Assembly: GCA_964235945.1 (NCBI GenBank)
Contig: CAXSDV010000005.1
Span: 31,948 to 95,947, forward strand
Length of the DNA: 64,000 nt
Origin: JASLDZ01 sp964235945
GTDB taxonomy: Bacteria; Pseudomonadota; Alphaproteobacteria; Caulobacterales; Caulobacteraceae
Direction of reading: 5' to 3'
Position 1 is the stretch's first letter. Each line of letters starts with the position of its first letter. Below are positions 33,300 to 41,236 of this stretch, piece after piece. The position numbers and the translations under genes are program-made. Below the pieces are notes generated by a model, which did no database searches, had not been told where the DNA came from, and saw nothing but the letters and a program-made list of their open reading frames with translations.

Positions 33300-34036
33300 G
33301 CCGCCCGCCCGGCGAGGTCGCTTTCGCGCCACTGCGCCCAACCCGCCGCGCGCTGAACGCAGGCGGGGCAGTCGCCGCAGCCATAGCCCCAGGCGTGGCG
33401 GTGCTCGCGGTCGCCGCGATAGCAGGTGTGGCTTTCCTCCACGATCAGCTCCACCAGGGGCTCGCCGCCCAGGTCGTGCGCCAACGCCCAGGTCTCCCCC
33501 TTGGTGAGCCGCATGAGCGGGGTGTCGATGCGGAACGGCCGCGCCACGCCCAGGCGCAGGGACAGCTCCAGCGCGTCCAGCGTGTCGCGGCGGCAGTCGG
33601 GATAGCCGGCGAGGTCGGTCTCGCACATGCCGCCCACCATGACGTCGATCCCCCGCCGGTCGCCCAGGGCCGCGGCGTAGACGAAGAACACGAGGTTGCG
33701 CCCCGGCACGAAGGTGGCGGGCAGGCCGCGCTCGGTCGCCTCCATCTCACGGTCGGCGGTGAGCGCGCTCTGCGCCACCGCGCCGAAGCTTCGGATGTCG
33801 AGCACGTGGTCGGGCCCCAGGCGCGCCGCCCAGTCGGGGAAGCGCGCGGCCAGCGCCTCGCGCACCCGCAGGCGCGCAGTCATCTCAACCAAGTGGCGCT
33901 GACCGTAGTCGAAGCCCACCGTCTCCACCCGTTCGAAGCGCGACAAGGCCCAGGCCAGGCACGTCGTGCTGTCCTGACCGCCCGAGTGCAGGACGAGCGC
34001 GGCGGGGGCCGGAGACTGCCGGGCGATGTCGGACAT
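33296..34036 (-). CDS. queC: 7-cyano-7-deazaguanine synthase QueC
   Basis: 246 residues. The PP-loop LVLHSGGQDSTTCLAWAL and the C-terminal zinc cysteines (CYRGD...GYGCGDCPAC) are present. It converts CDG to preQ0 with ATP and ammonia. The ATG at 34036 is chosen; the frame upstream is low-complexity. First gene of the queC-queE-queD operon. folE and queF are not in the window. Confidence 0.95.
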   Translation of the reverse strand: MSDIARQSPAPAALVLHSGGQDSTTCLAWALSRFERVETVGFDYGQRHLVEMTARLRVREALAARFPDWAARLGPDHVLDIRSFGAVAQSALTADREMEATERGLPATFVPGRNLVFFVYAAALGDRRGIDVMVGGMCETDLAGYPDCRRDTLDALELSLRLGVARPFRIDTPLMRLTKGETWALAHDLGGEPLVELIVEESHTCYRGDREHRHAWGYGCGDCPACVQRAAGWAQWRESDLAGRAA

Positions 34037-34220
34037 GGTGAAAGGCTCGGGCGCGCCACGGCGGCCGGAGGCGTCGTGGCGCGCGGGCGATAAGGCGGAA
34101 GGGCGGGTGCGGGTCCTCGTACACCACCGCGCGGTCACGGCAAAACCGCAGGCGGCGGCCGCCCTTTTCCGGACGCGCACGGGGCGTGATAGGTCGCCTC
34201 CGCCCGAGAGCCCCGATCCC

Positions 34221-34478
34221 ATGCCCCGCCCTCTCCTCGCCCTGGCCCTCCTCGCCCAGGCGATCGTTCCGGCCGCGCCGGCCGCGCCGGCCGCGCCGCC
34301 CCCGCCGTCCGCGGCGGTGGTCGCGGCACCCGACGCGGGTTCGGAGGACGTCCCCACCGTCCAGGGGCTGGAGGACCTGAAGCGCGTCTACGCCGACAGT
34401 TGCCTGACGCGCGCCTACGGGACCTATGACGAGGTCTGCTCCCAGTTGGCCGACCGGGTGCGCGCCTACCGGCGCGAG
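34221..34478 (+). CDS. Exported protein of unknown function, N-terminal part (cut by gap)
   Basis: 86 residues before the gap: a signal peptide (PLLALALLAQAIVPAAPAAP), a Pro/Ala-rich linker, then GLEDLKRVYADSCLTRAYGT with cysteines in SCLT and EVCSQL. A periplasmic protein is likely. The 34580-34759 segment after the gap is probably its C-terminus in another apparent frame, which the unknown gap length allows. No family recognised. Confidence 0.6.
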
Positions 34479-34578
34479 NNNNNNNNNNNNNNNNNNNNNN
34501 NNNNNNNNNNNNNNNNNNNNNNNNNNNNNNNNNNNNNNNNNNNNNNNNNNNNNNNNNNNNNNNNNNNNNNNNNNNNNN
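34479..34578. other. Assembly gap of exactly 100 N
   Basis: One hundred N inside what appears to be a single exported-protein gene; gap length unknown. Confidence 0.99.
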
Positions 34579-34579
34579 C

Positions 34580-34759
34580 GTTCCGGTTGACGACCTGCCC
34601 GGAACCGCGGACGACACCGCTCCGGCCGACGCCCTGTCGGAGAACTTCGACGCCTTGCGCAATCCCGCGTCCGCGCCCGGCGCAGGCGGGGTCGCCGCGG
34701 GCGACGGCGGGGCGGGCACGACCTCCGAGAAGCTCGGATCCACCCTCCAGAAGAGCTGA
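34580..34759 (+). CDS. Probable C-terminal fragment of the gapped exported protein
   Basis: An open frame directly from the gap encodes about 59 residues (VPVDDLPGTADDTAPADALS ... SEKLGSTLQKS) ending in TGA. It is acidic, Ala/Gly-rich and probably disordered. No start codon is needed if it continues the gene before the gap. No independent evidence ties the two halves. Confidence 0.4.
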   Translation, partial: VPVDDLPGTADDTAPADALSENFDALRNPASAPGAGGVAAGDGGAGTTSEKLGSTLQKS

Positions 34760-34822
34760 CGCTGACGTGACGGCCGCGCGGGCGTAAGCACCCGGGCCGC
34801 CGCCGCCGAAAGCCCCGCCCTC

Positions 34823-35758
34823 ATGGCCGAACTCGCCGTCCTTTACGAGCATCCCGAATGGTTCAAGCCGCTGTGGGCGGCGCTGGACCGGCGGGGGATC
34901 GCCTACGAGGCGATCAAGCTGGAGGACCACCTGTTCGACCCCGCCGAGCGCACCCTGCCCGCCCCCGTGGTGTTCAACCGGCTGGCCATGAGCTCCTTCC
35001 TGCGTCAGGGGGAGCACGCGATCTTTTACACCCAGGCGCTCTTGGCCCATTACGAGCAGGTGGGCGCGCGGGTGCTCAACGGCTCGGCGGCCCTGGCCTT
35101 CGACAGCTCCAAGGCGCGCCAGCACTCGCTGTTCTCGGCGCTGGGCCTGGGCACGCCGCAGACGCGGGTGGTGCACCGCCGGGCGGACGTGGCGCGCGCC
35201 GCCTCCGGCCTGCACTTCCCGGTGATGGTGAAGGGCAACATCGGCGGGTCCGGCGCGGGCATGGTCCGCTACGACGACCCGGAGGATCTCGCGCTGTACG
35301 CCGCCGAGGGCTCCACCCCCGTGGGCGTGGACGGGGTGGCGCTGGTGCAGGAGTACGTGCCCGCGCGCGACGGCCGGGTGTACCGCTGCGAGACCCTGGG
35401 GGGCCGCTTCCTCTACGCGCTCCAGATCACCGGCGCGGGCTCCACCTTCGACCTGTGCCCCGCCGACGTGTGCGCCGCCGACCGCGCGGACAAGGGCGTG
35501 GCCGTGGCCGTGGAGGCCTACACGCCGCCCCCCGAGATCGTGGAGGCGGTCGAGGCGGTGGCCGCCGCCGCCCGCCTGGACGTGGGCGGGATCGAGTACA
35601 TGATCGACGACCGGGACGGCGTCGCGCGCTTCTACGACGTCAACGCCCTGTCCAACTTCGTGGCCGACCCGGTGCGCGTGCTGGGCTACGACCCCCACGA
35701 CCGGCTGGTGGACATGCTGGCCGCCGAGATCTCGCGCACCCTCAAGGACGCCGGCTGA
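34823..35758 (+). CDS. ATP-grasp ligase, RimK/glutathione-synthase-like
   Basis: 311 residues. A pre-ATP-grasp domain (AELAVLYEHPEWFKPLWAAL) is followed by an ATP-grasp fold: VMVKGNIGGSGAGMVRYD (lysine and glycine-rich loop), ALVQEYVPARDGRVYR, and the metal-binding VARFYDVNALSNFV. Such enzymes join a carboxylate to an amine or thiol through an acyl-phosphate. No exact subfamily was recognised. Its stop overlaps the start of a flavin monooxygenase gene (ATGA), so the two proteins probably act on one pathway. ATG start at 34823. Confidence 0.82.
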   Translation: MAELAVLYEHPEWFKPLWAALDRRGIAYEAIKLEDHLFDPAERTLPAPVVFNRLAMSSFLRQGEHAIFYTQALLAHYEQVGARVLNGSAALAFDSSKARQHSLFSALGLGTPQTRVVHRRADVARAASGLHFPVMVKGNIGGSGAGMVRYDDPEDLALYAAEGSTPVGVDGVALVQEYVPARDGRVYRCETLGGRFLYALQITGAGSTFDLCPADVCAADRADKGVAVAVEAYTPPPEIVEAVEAVAAAARLDVGGIEYMIDDRDGVARFYDVNALSNFVADPVRVLGYDPHDRLVDMLAAEISRTLKDAG

Positions 35759-36798
35759 TGCGCTACGGTTTCTGGGCCCCGGTGTTCGGCGGCTGGCTGC
35801 GCAACGTGCGGGACGAGGGCATGGAGGCGTCCTGGCCCTACATGAAGCGGGTGCTGACCCGCGCGGAGCGCATCGGCTACGACCTGACGCTGATCGCCGA
35901 GCTGAACCTGAACGACATCAAGGGGATCGAAGCTCCGGCGCTCGACGCCTGGTCCACGGCCGCGGCCGCCGCGGCCGTCACCGAGCGGCTGGAGCTGATG
36001 GTGGCGGTGCGGCCGAACTTCCACCAGCCCGCCCTGTTCGCCAAGGCCGCCGCCAACATCGACAACATCGCGAACGGACGCCTGGCGCTCAACGTCGTCT
36101 CCTCCTGGTGGAAGGACGAAGCGGAAAGCTACGGGCTGCAGTTCGACCAGCACGACGACCGCTACGGCCGCACCGCCGAATGGCTGGACGTGGTCAACGG
36201 CCTGTGGACGCAGGAACGCTTCACCCACGAAGGCCCGCGCTACCGGCTCCGCGACGCGATCTGCGCGCCCAAGCCCGTCGCGCGGCCGCGGCCCGTGATC
36301 TACGCCGGCGGCGAGAGCGAGGCGGCCAAGACGCTGATCGCCGGGCGGTGCGACGCTTTCGTCATGCACGGCGACGAGCCGGCGGTGATCGCGCAAAAGA
36401 TCGCCGACATGCGCCGCCGCCGCGAGGCCCTCGGCTTGCCGCCCATGGCCTTCGGCATGGCCGCCTACGCCATCGTGCGCGACAGCGACGCCGAAGCGCG
36501 CCGGGAGGTGGAGCGCATCACCACCCTCGACCCCCACGCCCCCGGCTTCGCCAACTTCAACCAGTGGCTCTCGGGCACCGAACTGGAGCGCGAGCTGAAG
36601 GTGGCGGAGTACTCCGTCTCCAACCGGGGCCTGCGCGCCAACCTGGTGGGTGCGCCCGAGGCGATCGGCGCGCGCGTGGCCGAGTACGAGGCGGCGGGGC
36701 TCGACCTGCTGCTGCTGCAGATGAGCCCGCAGATGGAGGAGATGGAGCGTTTCAGCGCCCAGGTGATCCGCCCGCCGACGGCGACCGCGGCGGCTTGA
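35758..36798 (+). CDS. LLM-class flavin-dependent monooxygenase (SsuD/SfnG-like)
   Basis: 346 residues of a luciferase-like TIM barrel. RYGFWAPVFGGWLRN, AERIGYDLTLIAELNLND, LELMVAVRPNFHQPALFAK, GRLALNVVSSWWKDEAESYG and PVIYAGGESEAAKTLIAGRC match bacterial FMNH2-dependent alkanesulfonate or dimethylsulfone monooxygenases. It needs reduced FMN from a reductase not present here. The ATG overlaps the ATP-grasp TGA. No sulfonate transporter genes are adjacent, so the substrate may be the ATP-grasp product or precursor. Confidence 0.9.
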   Translation: MRYGFWAPVFGGWLRNVRDEGMEASWPYMKRVLTRAERIGYDLTLIAELNLNDIKGIEAPALDAWSTAAAAAAVTERLELMVAVRPNFHQPALFAKAAANIDNIANGRLALNVVSSWWKDEAESYGLQFDQHDDRYGRTAEWLDVVNGLWTQERFTHEGPRYRLRDAICAPKPVARPRPVIYAGGESEAAKTLIAGRCDAFVMHGDEPAVIAQKIADMRRRREALGLPPMAFGMAAYAIVRDSDAEARREVERITTLDPHAPGFANFNQWLSGTELERELKVAEYSVSNRGLRANLVGAPEAIGARVAEYEAAGLDLLLLQMSPQMEEMERFSAQVIRPPTATAAA

Positions 36799-36866
36799 TG
36801 CGGCGCGGGTTGAGCCCGGAGATCGGAGCGGCTATAGCCCGCGCCTCGCTCTGGGTGACGATCTGT

Positions 36867-36943
36867 GGCTGGATAGCTCAGATGGTTAGAGCGGAGGATT
36901 CATAACCCTCAGGTCGGCGGTTCGATCCCGCCTCCAGCTACCA
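36867..36943 (+). tRNA. tRNA-Met (anticodon CAT), elongator-like
   Basis: A 77-base cloverleaf with encoded CCA. Acceptor GGCTGGA pairs with TCCAGCT (G1-T72 wobble), the D-arm is GCTC...GAGC, the anticodon loop is TTCATAA (CAT), and the T-arm GGCGG-TTCGATC-CCGCC is perfect. The anticodon stem GAGGA/CCCTC has one A-C mismatch. It lacks the three G-C pairs of initiator tRNA, so elongator Met is the best call; a lysidine-modified tRNA-Ile(CAT) cannot be excluded. Confidence 0.93.
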
Positions 36944-36988
36944 CTTCGTCCCCAGAGCGAGGGCCCCCCGCTGAGCGTCGTCCACCTC

Positions 36989-38008
36989 TTGGGATCGGAC
37001 AGGGACGGCGGAGCGGAGACCTACTTCGTCGACCTCGTGAGCGCCCTGGCGGACGACGGCCTGGCCCAGGCGGCGGTGCTGCGCCCCCACGCCGCCCGGC
37101 TGGCGGCGCTGGCCCGGGCGCGCATCCCCCTGGCTGTCGCCCCTTTCGGCGGCCCGCTCGACTTCGCCACCGCCCCCCGGGTCGGCCGGGTGCTGCGTGG
37201 GCAGCGCGCGCGGGTGGTGGTGCAGTGGATGAACCGGGCCGGGCGCTTCATCCCGCGCGGCCGTCCCTCGGACGGGTGGGCGCGCATCGGCCGGCTCGGC
37301 GGGTACTACGACCTGAAGTACTACCGCGGCTGCGACCACCTCGTGGGCAACACCGCCGACATCGCCCGCTGGATCGCCGCCCAGGGCTGGCCCGCCGACC
37401 GCGTCTCCCACATCCCGAACTTCGCGCGGGCCGGCGCAGAGGCCGCCCTGGCGCGCGCGACCCTGTCCACGCCGCAGGACGCGCCACTGCTGGTCCAGCT
37501 CGGCCGGCTGCACCCCGCCAAGGGTTGCGACGTGACGCTGCGGGCCCTGGCGCGCCTGCCGGACGCTTGGCTTTGGCTGGCGGGGAGCGGACCGCTGGAG
37601 GGCGAACTGCGCGCCCTGGCCGCCGAACTCGGCGTGGCCGACCGCGTGCGCTTCCTCGGCTGGCGCACGGACGCCGCGGCGCTGTACCGCGCGGCGGACG
37701 TGTGCCTGTTCCCCTCGCGCTTCGAGCCGCTGGGCAACGTCGTGCTCCAGGCCTGGGCGCATGGCGCACCCGTGGTGGCCGCCGCCGCCGCCGGTCCCGC
37801 GGCGCTGATCACGCCCGGGGAGGACGGCCTGCTGGTCCCCGTGGACGACGCCGACGCCCTGGCCGCGGCGACCCGGCGACTGCTGGACGACCCCTCCCTG
37901 CGCGCACGCTTGGCGGCGGGCGGCCGCGCCCGGGCCGAGGCGGACTTCGGCCGCGCGGCGGTGGTGTCGCGCTGGCGCGACCTGTTCCGCCGCTACGGGG
38001 AGGGCTGA
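36989..38008 (+). CDS. GT4 family glycosyltransferase
   Basis: 339 residues from the TTG; the natural N-terminus is probably about six codons longer (LSVVHLLGSDRDGGAETYF, from a CTG at 36971), because this supplies the first Rossmann strand. Both GT-B halves are present: LVQLGRLHPAKGCDVTLRAL, WLWLAGSGPLEGELRAL and the donor-site FPSRFEPLGNVVLQAWAHGA with the E-x7-E motif. It transfers a sugar from a nucleotide donor. No ATG or GTG is available within the 45 bases after the tRNA. asnB follows after 3 bp. Confidence 0.88.
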   Translation: MGSDRDGGAETYFVDLVSALADDGLAQAAVLRPHAARLAALARARIPLAVAPFGGPLDFATAPRVGRVLRGQRARVVVQWMNRAGRFIPRGRPSDGWARIGRLGGYYDLKYYRGCDHLVGNTADIARWIAAQGWPADRVSHIPNFARAGAEAALARATLSTPQDAPLLVQLGRLHPAKGCDVTLRALARLPDAWLWLAGSGPLEGELRALAAELGVADRVRFLGWRTDAAALYRAADVCLFPSRFEPLGNVVLQAWAHGAPVVAAAAAGPAALITPGEDGLLVPVDDADALAAATRRLLDDPSLRARLAAGGRARAEADFGRAAVVSRWRDLFRRYGEG

Positions 38009-38011
38009 GCG

Positions 38012-39745
38012 GTGTGCGGGATCGCGGGCGTGCTGGGGCCGGGCGCCTCGGCCGATGAAGCGCGGCGGCTGATCGCCCCCCTCCTCCACCGCGGGCCGGA
38101 CGGCGTGCGCGTGGAGGCCGAGCCGGGCGCGGCCCTGGCCCACGCGCGCCTGTCGATCATCGACCTGGAGTGCGGCTGGCAGCCCCTGTCCGCCGCCGGC
38201 TCGACCGTGATCGGCAACGGCGAGATCTACAACTACCTGGAGCTGATCGAGGCGTTCGAACTGGAGGACCGGCTCCGCACGCATTCGGATTTCGAACCCC
38301 TGCTCCACCTCTACGCCCAGATGGGCGAGGCGGCCTTCGAGCAGCTCCGCGGCATGTACGCCTTCTGCCTGATCGGCTGCGACGGGCGCACCTGGCTCGT
38401 GCGCGACGCTTTCGGCATCAAGCCGCTGCACGTCGCGCGGCGCGGCGGCGACCTGCTGTTCGCCTCCGAGCGGCGCGCCCTGCCGGCGGACGCCGCACCG
38501 CGCGACCTTGGGGCGGAGGTCGCGGCCCAGGTGCTGGCGCTGGGCTACGCGCTTCAGGGCGCGCCCTCGCAATCCAGCATCGCACCCGGCGACGTGCTGG
38601 AGTGGACGGAAGGGCGCCTCGAGCGGCGACAACGGCCGCCGGCGCTTCCCGCCCGCCCCGCGCCCCCGCCCCGCGACGACGCCGAGGCCTTGGCGCGGCT
38701 GGACGCGGTGCTGGAGGACAGCGTGCGCGTCCACCAGCGATCCGACGCGCCCTACGGCCTGTTCCTTTCCGGCGGCGTCGACTCGGCCGCGATCGCCACG
38801 ATGATGGCGCGGCTGAACGAACGGCCGGTGGTCGCCTTCACCTGCGGCTTCGACGCCCCCGCCCACCGGGGCCGCACCGCCGCGGACGAGCGCGCCGGGG
38901 CCGAACGGATCGCCCGCGCCCTGAACCTGGACTGGCGCGAGACCCGCTTCGGCGAGGAGGACTTCCTGCGGATCGCCCCGCTGGTCGCCTCCGCGCTGGA
39001 CGAGCCCACCACCGACTACGCCTGCCTGCCCACCTACAAGCTGGGCGAGGCGGCGCGGGGCGACCTGACCGTCGTGCTGTCCGGCGAGGGCGGCGACGAA
39101 CTGTTCGCCGGCTATGGCCGCTACCGCCGGGCGCTGCGCCCCTCCTGGCTGGGCGGGCGCCCCGCCGAGCCGCAGGTTCGTGCGCCGTTCCTGCGGGACG
39201 GCGGCGCCGCGGCGTTGTCGGCCTGGCGGGCCGCCGCCGCGCGGGACCGCCCGGACGGACTCACCCCGCTCCAGCAGGCTCAGTGGGCGGACGTCGCCAC
39301 CTGGTTGCCGGATGATCTCCTGCTCAAGCTGGACCGCTGCCTGATGGCCCACGGCCTGGAGGGGCGCACCCCCTTCCTCGACCGGGAGGTGGCCGCCTTC
39401 GCCTGGAGCCTGCCCGACCGGATGAAGGTGCGCGGCGGCTACGGCAAGTGGCTGCTGCGCCGCTGGCTGGAGCGCGCCTGCCCCGCCGCGCGGCCCTGGG
39501 CGAAGAAGCAGGGCTTCACCGTCCCTGTCGCCGGCTGGATCGCGCCCCGGGCCAAGGACCTCGGCCCGCGGGTGGCCGCCTGCGAGGGGATCGCGGCCGT
39601 TTGCGACGTCGATGCGGTGCGCGCCGCCTTCGCCGACCCATCCGCGGGCGAACACTGGTGGCCGCTCCTGTTCTACGCCCTGTGGTGGAGCATCCACGTC
39701 GGCGGGGCCTCGCCGCAGGAAGCGGGGGCCGCCTTCCTGGGCTGA
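38012..39745 (+). CDS. asnB: Asparagine synthase (glutamine-hydrolysing) family protein
   Basis: 577 residues. The GTG start makes Met1-Cys2, the nucleophilic Cys of the class II glutaminase domain (CGIAGVLG; then LLHRGPDG, ARLSIIDLE, GNGEIYNYLELI and RDAFGIKPLHV). The synthetase domain has the PP-loop GLFLSGGVDSAAIA and LTVVLSGEGGDELFAGYGRY. It adenylates an acid and amidates it with glutamine-derived ammonia. The tight pairing with a glycosyltransferase suggests amidation of a glycan or uronic acid rather than asparagine synthesis, but housekeeping AsnB cannot be excluded. Confidence 0.9.
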   Translation: MCGIAGVLGPGASADEARRLIAPLLHRGPDGVRVEAEPGAALAHARLSIIDLECGWQPLSAAGSTVIGNGEIYNYLELIEAFELEDRLRTHSDFEPLLHLYAQMGEAAFEQLRGMYAFCLIGCDGRTWLVRDAFGIKPLHVARRGGDLLFASERRALPADAAPRDLGAEVAAQVLALGYALQGAPSQSSIAPGDVLEWTEGRLERRQRPPALPARPAPPPRDDAEALARLDAVLEDSVRVHQRSDAPYGLFLSGGVDSAAIATMMARLNERPVVAFTCGFDAPAHRGRTAADERAGAERIARALNLDWRETRFGEEDFLRIAPLVASALDEPTTDYACLPTYKLGEAARGDLTVVLSGEGGDELFAGYGRYRRALRPSWLGGRPAEPQVRAPFLRDGGAAALSAWRAAAARDRPDGLTPLQQAQWADVATWLPDDLLLKLDRCLMAHGLEGRTPFLDREVAAFAWSLPDRMKVRGGYGKWLLRRWLERACPAARPWAKKQGFTVPVAGWIAPRAKDLGPRVAACEGIAAVCDVDAVRAAFADPSAGEHWWPLLFYALWWSIHVGGASPQEAGAAFLG

Positions 39746-39761
39746 GCCGGGAACGCCGCGG

Positions 39762-40382
39762 TCAGTGCACGGTGGCGGGGGCGACACCGGCCGGCCGGTA
39801 GACCAGCACGGGTGAACCGGCCTCGTCCTCGCCCAACTCGCACGTCACCGCGCCCTCGCGTTCCAGCCGGATCAGCGCTTCGGCCAGGGTGCCGGGGCCG
39901 CCGGGATCGGCGAGGCCGATGCGGTGCTCGCCCGACAGCGCCTCGCGTTCAGCCTCGCCGCGCAGGTGCGGGGTGGCGAGCAAGCGCGCGTGCAGCCGCT
40001 CGTCGAGGTCCGACCGCTCGTCGTCCCCCGCGTCGACGCCGTCGAGATCGGCGGCGCGCTCCTCCTCCTCGAACACGTCTTCGTCGTCGAGGTCGGCTTC
40101 AACCGCCCCGGACTCGGCGGCGTCGACGGTCTCCCGCTCCACGAGGACCGGCGGCTCGGCCCCGGCGAGCTCCACCCTCTCCCAGGCCTCGACCACCGCG
40201 GCTTGGCCGGCCGCCGCCCCGAGCGCGGGCGCGACGACGGGGTCAACGTCGGAAACCGCGGGCTCGGGCGGCCGGGGGTCCGCCGCCCAGGCCGCGTCCA
40301 GGGGCAGGCGCGCCGGGCGGGGGGCGGAACGGCGCCGCAACAGCCGCGACGCCCAACCGAAGAGACGATCGAAAAGACTCAT
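39762..40382 (-). CDS. Acidic protein of unknown function
   Basis: 206 residues. An N-terminal amphipathic basic segment (MSLFDRLFGWASRLLRRRSA) is followed by a strongly acidic region (for example ADLDDEDVFEEEERAADLDG, about 95-120) and a C-terminal folded part (PGTLAEALIRLEREGAVTCE ... VLVYRPAGVAP) that could be a small winged-helix-like domain. No family recognised. It lies 29 bp downstream of the TetR-like gene on the same strand, so co-transcription is likely. Convergent with asnB. Confidence 0.6.
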   Translation of the reverse strand: MSLFDRLFGWASRLLRRRSAPRPARLPLDAAWAADPRPPEPAVSDVDPVVAPALGAAAGQAAVVEAWERVELAGAEPPVLVERETVDAAESGAVEADLDDEDVFEEEERAADLDGVDAGDDERSDLDERLHARLLATPHLRGEAEREALSGEHRIGLADPGGPGTLAEALIRLEREGAVTCELGEDEAGSPVLVYRPAGVAPATVH

Positions 40383-40411
40383 GGGTGGAGCCTAGCGGTG
40401 CGAGCGGCCGG

Positions 40412-41161
40412 TCAGAAGCCCGCGCCCACCCGGCTCAGCCGCCCGTCGGCGCGCTTCAGCAACTTGTCGATCTCGGCCATGGTGCGGTTGAGCGCGCCCT
40501 CGTCGTCGCGCCACACCTGAAGGGTGCGGCCCCAGGCGCGCGACAAGGCCGCGAGCCGCAGCGCGCCACGCCCGCCGGAGGTGTCCACCCCCGCCCCTTC
40601 CGCCAGCGCCCGCGCCGTACGACCCAGGAGCGCGGCCACCTGCAGGGGCTGGGCGCGGCCGATGGCGATCAGCACCTCGCGGTCGGGCTCCATGGCCTCC
40701 AGCCGCGCCATGAAGGCTTCGAACAGGCGGTCGTGGGCGGCGGGCTGGGCGTCGCCCTCCAACGCGCGCAGAGCGGCGCGGTCGAGTCGGTCGGACAGCC
40801 GCCCGATCAACGCCGCCTTGCCCGTCGCCCGGGCGTAGAGGTCGGCGAAGCCCAGTTCCGCCCGATCCGCCACGTCCTTCAGGCTGATGGAGCTCCAGGG
40901 CCGGTCCGCAGCCAGGGCGAGAAGCGCATCCACCGCCCGGTCGAGCACCTGGTCGGCGTCGGCCGCCGGGGCGGCGACGGAGGCCGGCGGCGGAGCCTCC
41001 ACGTCGATCCCGTCCGTCGCCGGCTCGGCGAAGTCGGGCGCGTCCCCGCCCTCCGTGGCCGAGGGCGCGGCGTAGGCGGCGGTGTCGACGGCCTCGCCGG
41101 AGGGCGGCGGAGGCGCCTCCACGTCGATCAGGTCGTCGGGTGTGAGCGTGGACTGGGGCAT
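40412..41161 (-). CDS. TetR-like regulator with duplicated IDVEAPPP motif in its N-terminal extension
   Basis: 249 residues. Residues about 73-125 resemble a TetR HTH (LDRAVDALLALAADRPWSSI then SLKDVADRAELGFADLYARA), and the C-terminal helices recall TetR or COQ9-like ligand domains (LEAMEPDREVLIAIGRAQPL; WRDDEGALNRTMAEIDKLLK). Unusually, 70 residues precede it, Pro/Asp/Glu-rich, with the motif IDVEAPPP twice (12-19 and 52-59). The HTH core is short and lacks a strong recognition-helix signature, so DNA binding is uncertain. It is in a run of minus-strand genes with ybjN-like and proC. Confidence 0.7.
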   Translation of the reverse strand: MPQSTLTPDDLIDVEAPPPPSGEAVDTAAYAAPSATEGGDAPDFAEPATDGIDVEAPPPASVAAPAADADQVLDRAVDALLALAADRPWSSISLKDVADRAELGFADLYARATGKAALIGRLSDRLDRAALRALEGDAQPAAHDRLFEAFMARLEAMEPDREVLIAIGRAQPLQVAALLGRTARALAEGAGVDTSGGRGALRLAALSRAWGRTLQVWRDDEGALNRTMAEIDKLLKRADGRLSRVGAGF

Positions 41162-41236
41162 GCGAAAGCTCCGGCGCGGCGCGCGGACGGGAGGCGGGTC
41201 GCGCGGACAACCCGTCCCGGGCGTACGGGTTGCCTG

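Noticed and set aside
36867..40400. An integrated element bounded by a copied tRNA 3' end
   Set aside because: I looked for a second copy of the T-arm/acceptor sequence to the right of asnB and saw none, and there is no integrase.
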